A DNA stretch of 7,181 bases from DASSBG01 sp965651365. GTDB taxonomy: Bacteria; Pseudomonadota; Gammaproteobacteria; Xanthomonadales; Rhodanobacteraceae. Shown here one piece after another: positions 6,905 through 7,181 of the stretch. Made by a program: the position numbers and the translations under genes. The DNA is taken from contig CBFGSA010000130.1 of NCBI GenBank assembly GCA_965651365.1, positions 1 to 7,181 on the forward strand, in the 5' to 3' direction. How positions within the stretch are numbered: the stretch's first letter is position 1; each line of letters starts with the position of its first letter. The notes beneath the pieces were generated by a model that did not search any database, was not told the origin of the DNA, and worked only from the letters and a program-made list of their open reading frames with translations.

Positions 6905-6940
6905 AAAAAAAAATTGCCCCGGCTGAACCGGGGCAATTTT
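6905..6940 (-). terminator. Strong intrinsic terminator of the histone-like gene
   Basis: A perfect 13-bp stem, AAAATTGCCCCGG (6910-6922) and its complement (6928-6940), closes the loop CTGAA. On the minus strand the stem runs into nine T residues, the classic Rho-independent arrangement. It lies about 56 bases past the histone-like stop codon and before the TonB gene, so it should separate the two co-directional units. On the plus strand only four T residues follow the GC-rich part, so it may work weakly in both directions. Confidence 0.92.
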
Positions 6941-6995
6941 GAATACCCGGCTCCTGCGCTGGGCGGCCACAGGAACCGTATTACGGTGCTGGCAA

Positions 6996-7181
6996 TTACT
7001 TGCTCTTGCGTGTGCTCTTGCGAACGGTCTTCCTGGCCGCGGTCTTGCCGGTTGCCTTCTTGGCTGCCGTCTTGCGCGTCGACTTGCGGGCCGTCTTCTT
7101 GGCCGCCGTCTTGCGCGTCGACTTGCGGGCCGTCTTCTTGGCCGCCGTCTTGCGTGTCGACTTGCGGGCCGTCTTCTTGGC
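6996..7181 (-). CDS. Lys/Arg/Ala-rich histone-like DNA-binding protein (C-terminal part)
   Basis: This is the last 61 codons before a TAA stop; the 5' end lies beyond the window. The visible protein is almost wholly Lys, Arg, Ala, Thr and Ser, built from three and a bit copies of the 13-residue unit AKKTARKSTRKTA. It ends with degenerate copies and KSTRKSK. There are no acidic or hydrophobic side chains beyond Ala and one Val. It resembles histone H1-like C-terminal tails of bacteria (AlgP, Hc1 and BpH1 types), which bind and compact DNA non-specifically. Whether a folded N-terminal domain precedes the tail cannot be seen. The frame is supported by the continuous repeat, the low-complexity basic composition and the terminator downstream. 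Confidence 0.82.
   Translation of the reverse strand, partial: AKKTARKSTRKTAAKKTARKSTRKTAAKKTARKSTRKTAAKKATGKTAARKTVRKSTRKSK
7062..7181 (-). repeat. 39-bp tandem repeats inside the histone-like gene
   Basis: There are three full units, 7062-7100, 7101-7139 and 7140-7178, with the fourth cut by the window end. The units differ by single substitutions (T/C at 7065 and C/T at the position equal to 7154) and both are synonymous. Each encodes the same 13 residues and carries one GTCGAC. The near identity of the DNA points to recent duplication or ongoing homogenisation, and the copy number may vary between strains. Confidence 0.9.

Noticed and set aside
6975..6987. Palindrome ACCGTATTACGGT after the histone-like stop codon
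   Set aside because: The six-base arms with a one-base centre are too short to claim a function, and the strong terminator nearby already explains the 3' end.
7062..7181. Regular repeats considered as a CRISPR array
   Set aside because: The units are contiguous with no spacers and keep one reading frame, so they are coding tandem repeats.

Overview
The window looks like chromosomal DNA from a GC-rich gammaproteobacterium, most likely of the Xanthomonadales/Lysobacterales. This is an inference from gene content: a lemA-M48 peptidase-transporter cluster, a TonB with a long Gln-rich linker, a Lys/Arg/Ala-rich histone-like protein and GTAGGGTGGATAAGCG-type intergenic repeats. No rRNA, tRNA, CRISPR array, insertion sequence or phage gene was seen.

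Layout. Bases 1-341 hold no credible gene. They carry a cluster of short repeats: two direct copies and one inverted copy of one element, then a large imperfect inverted repeat of a second element that reaches the stop codon of the next gene. Bases 342-4305 are a minus-strand operon, read lemA, then an M48 metallopeptidase with a long C-terminal extension, then a nucleotide-transporter-like (ATP:ADP antiporter/MFS type) membrane protein. The gaps are 31 and 3 bp. From about 4331 to 5590 a serine beta-lactamase-family exported protein runs on the plus strand, divergent from lemA with about 25 bp between the preferred starts. Bases 5591-5756 are a hairpin-rich convergent spacer. Bases 5757-6761 are a minus-strand TonB-type energy transducer. 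Bases 6905-6940 are a very clear intrinsic terminator. Bases 6996-7181 are the 3' end of a minus-strand histone-like gene made of 39-bp tandem repeats, cut by the window edge.

How the genes fit together. LemA and M48 (HtpX-like) peptidases are a known genomic pair linked to membrane-protein quality control. The transporter is probably translationally coupled to the peptidase, so the three are likely co-expressed at the inner membrane. The beta-lactamase-like protein, TonB and the histone-like protein appear to be independent transcription units. The most unusual signal is in the histone-like protein: its 13-residue repeats each contain TARKST, identical to residues 6-11 of eukaryotic histone H3 around Lys9. 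I see no obviously new multigene system here. The best leads are that repeat protein, the lemA-M48-transporter operon and the structured intergenic elements.
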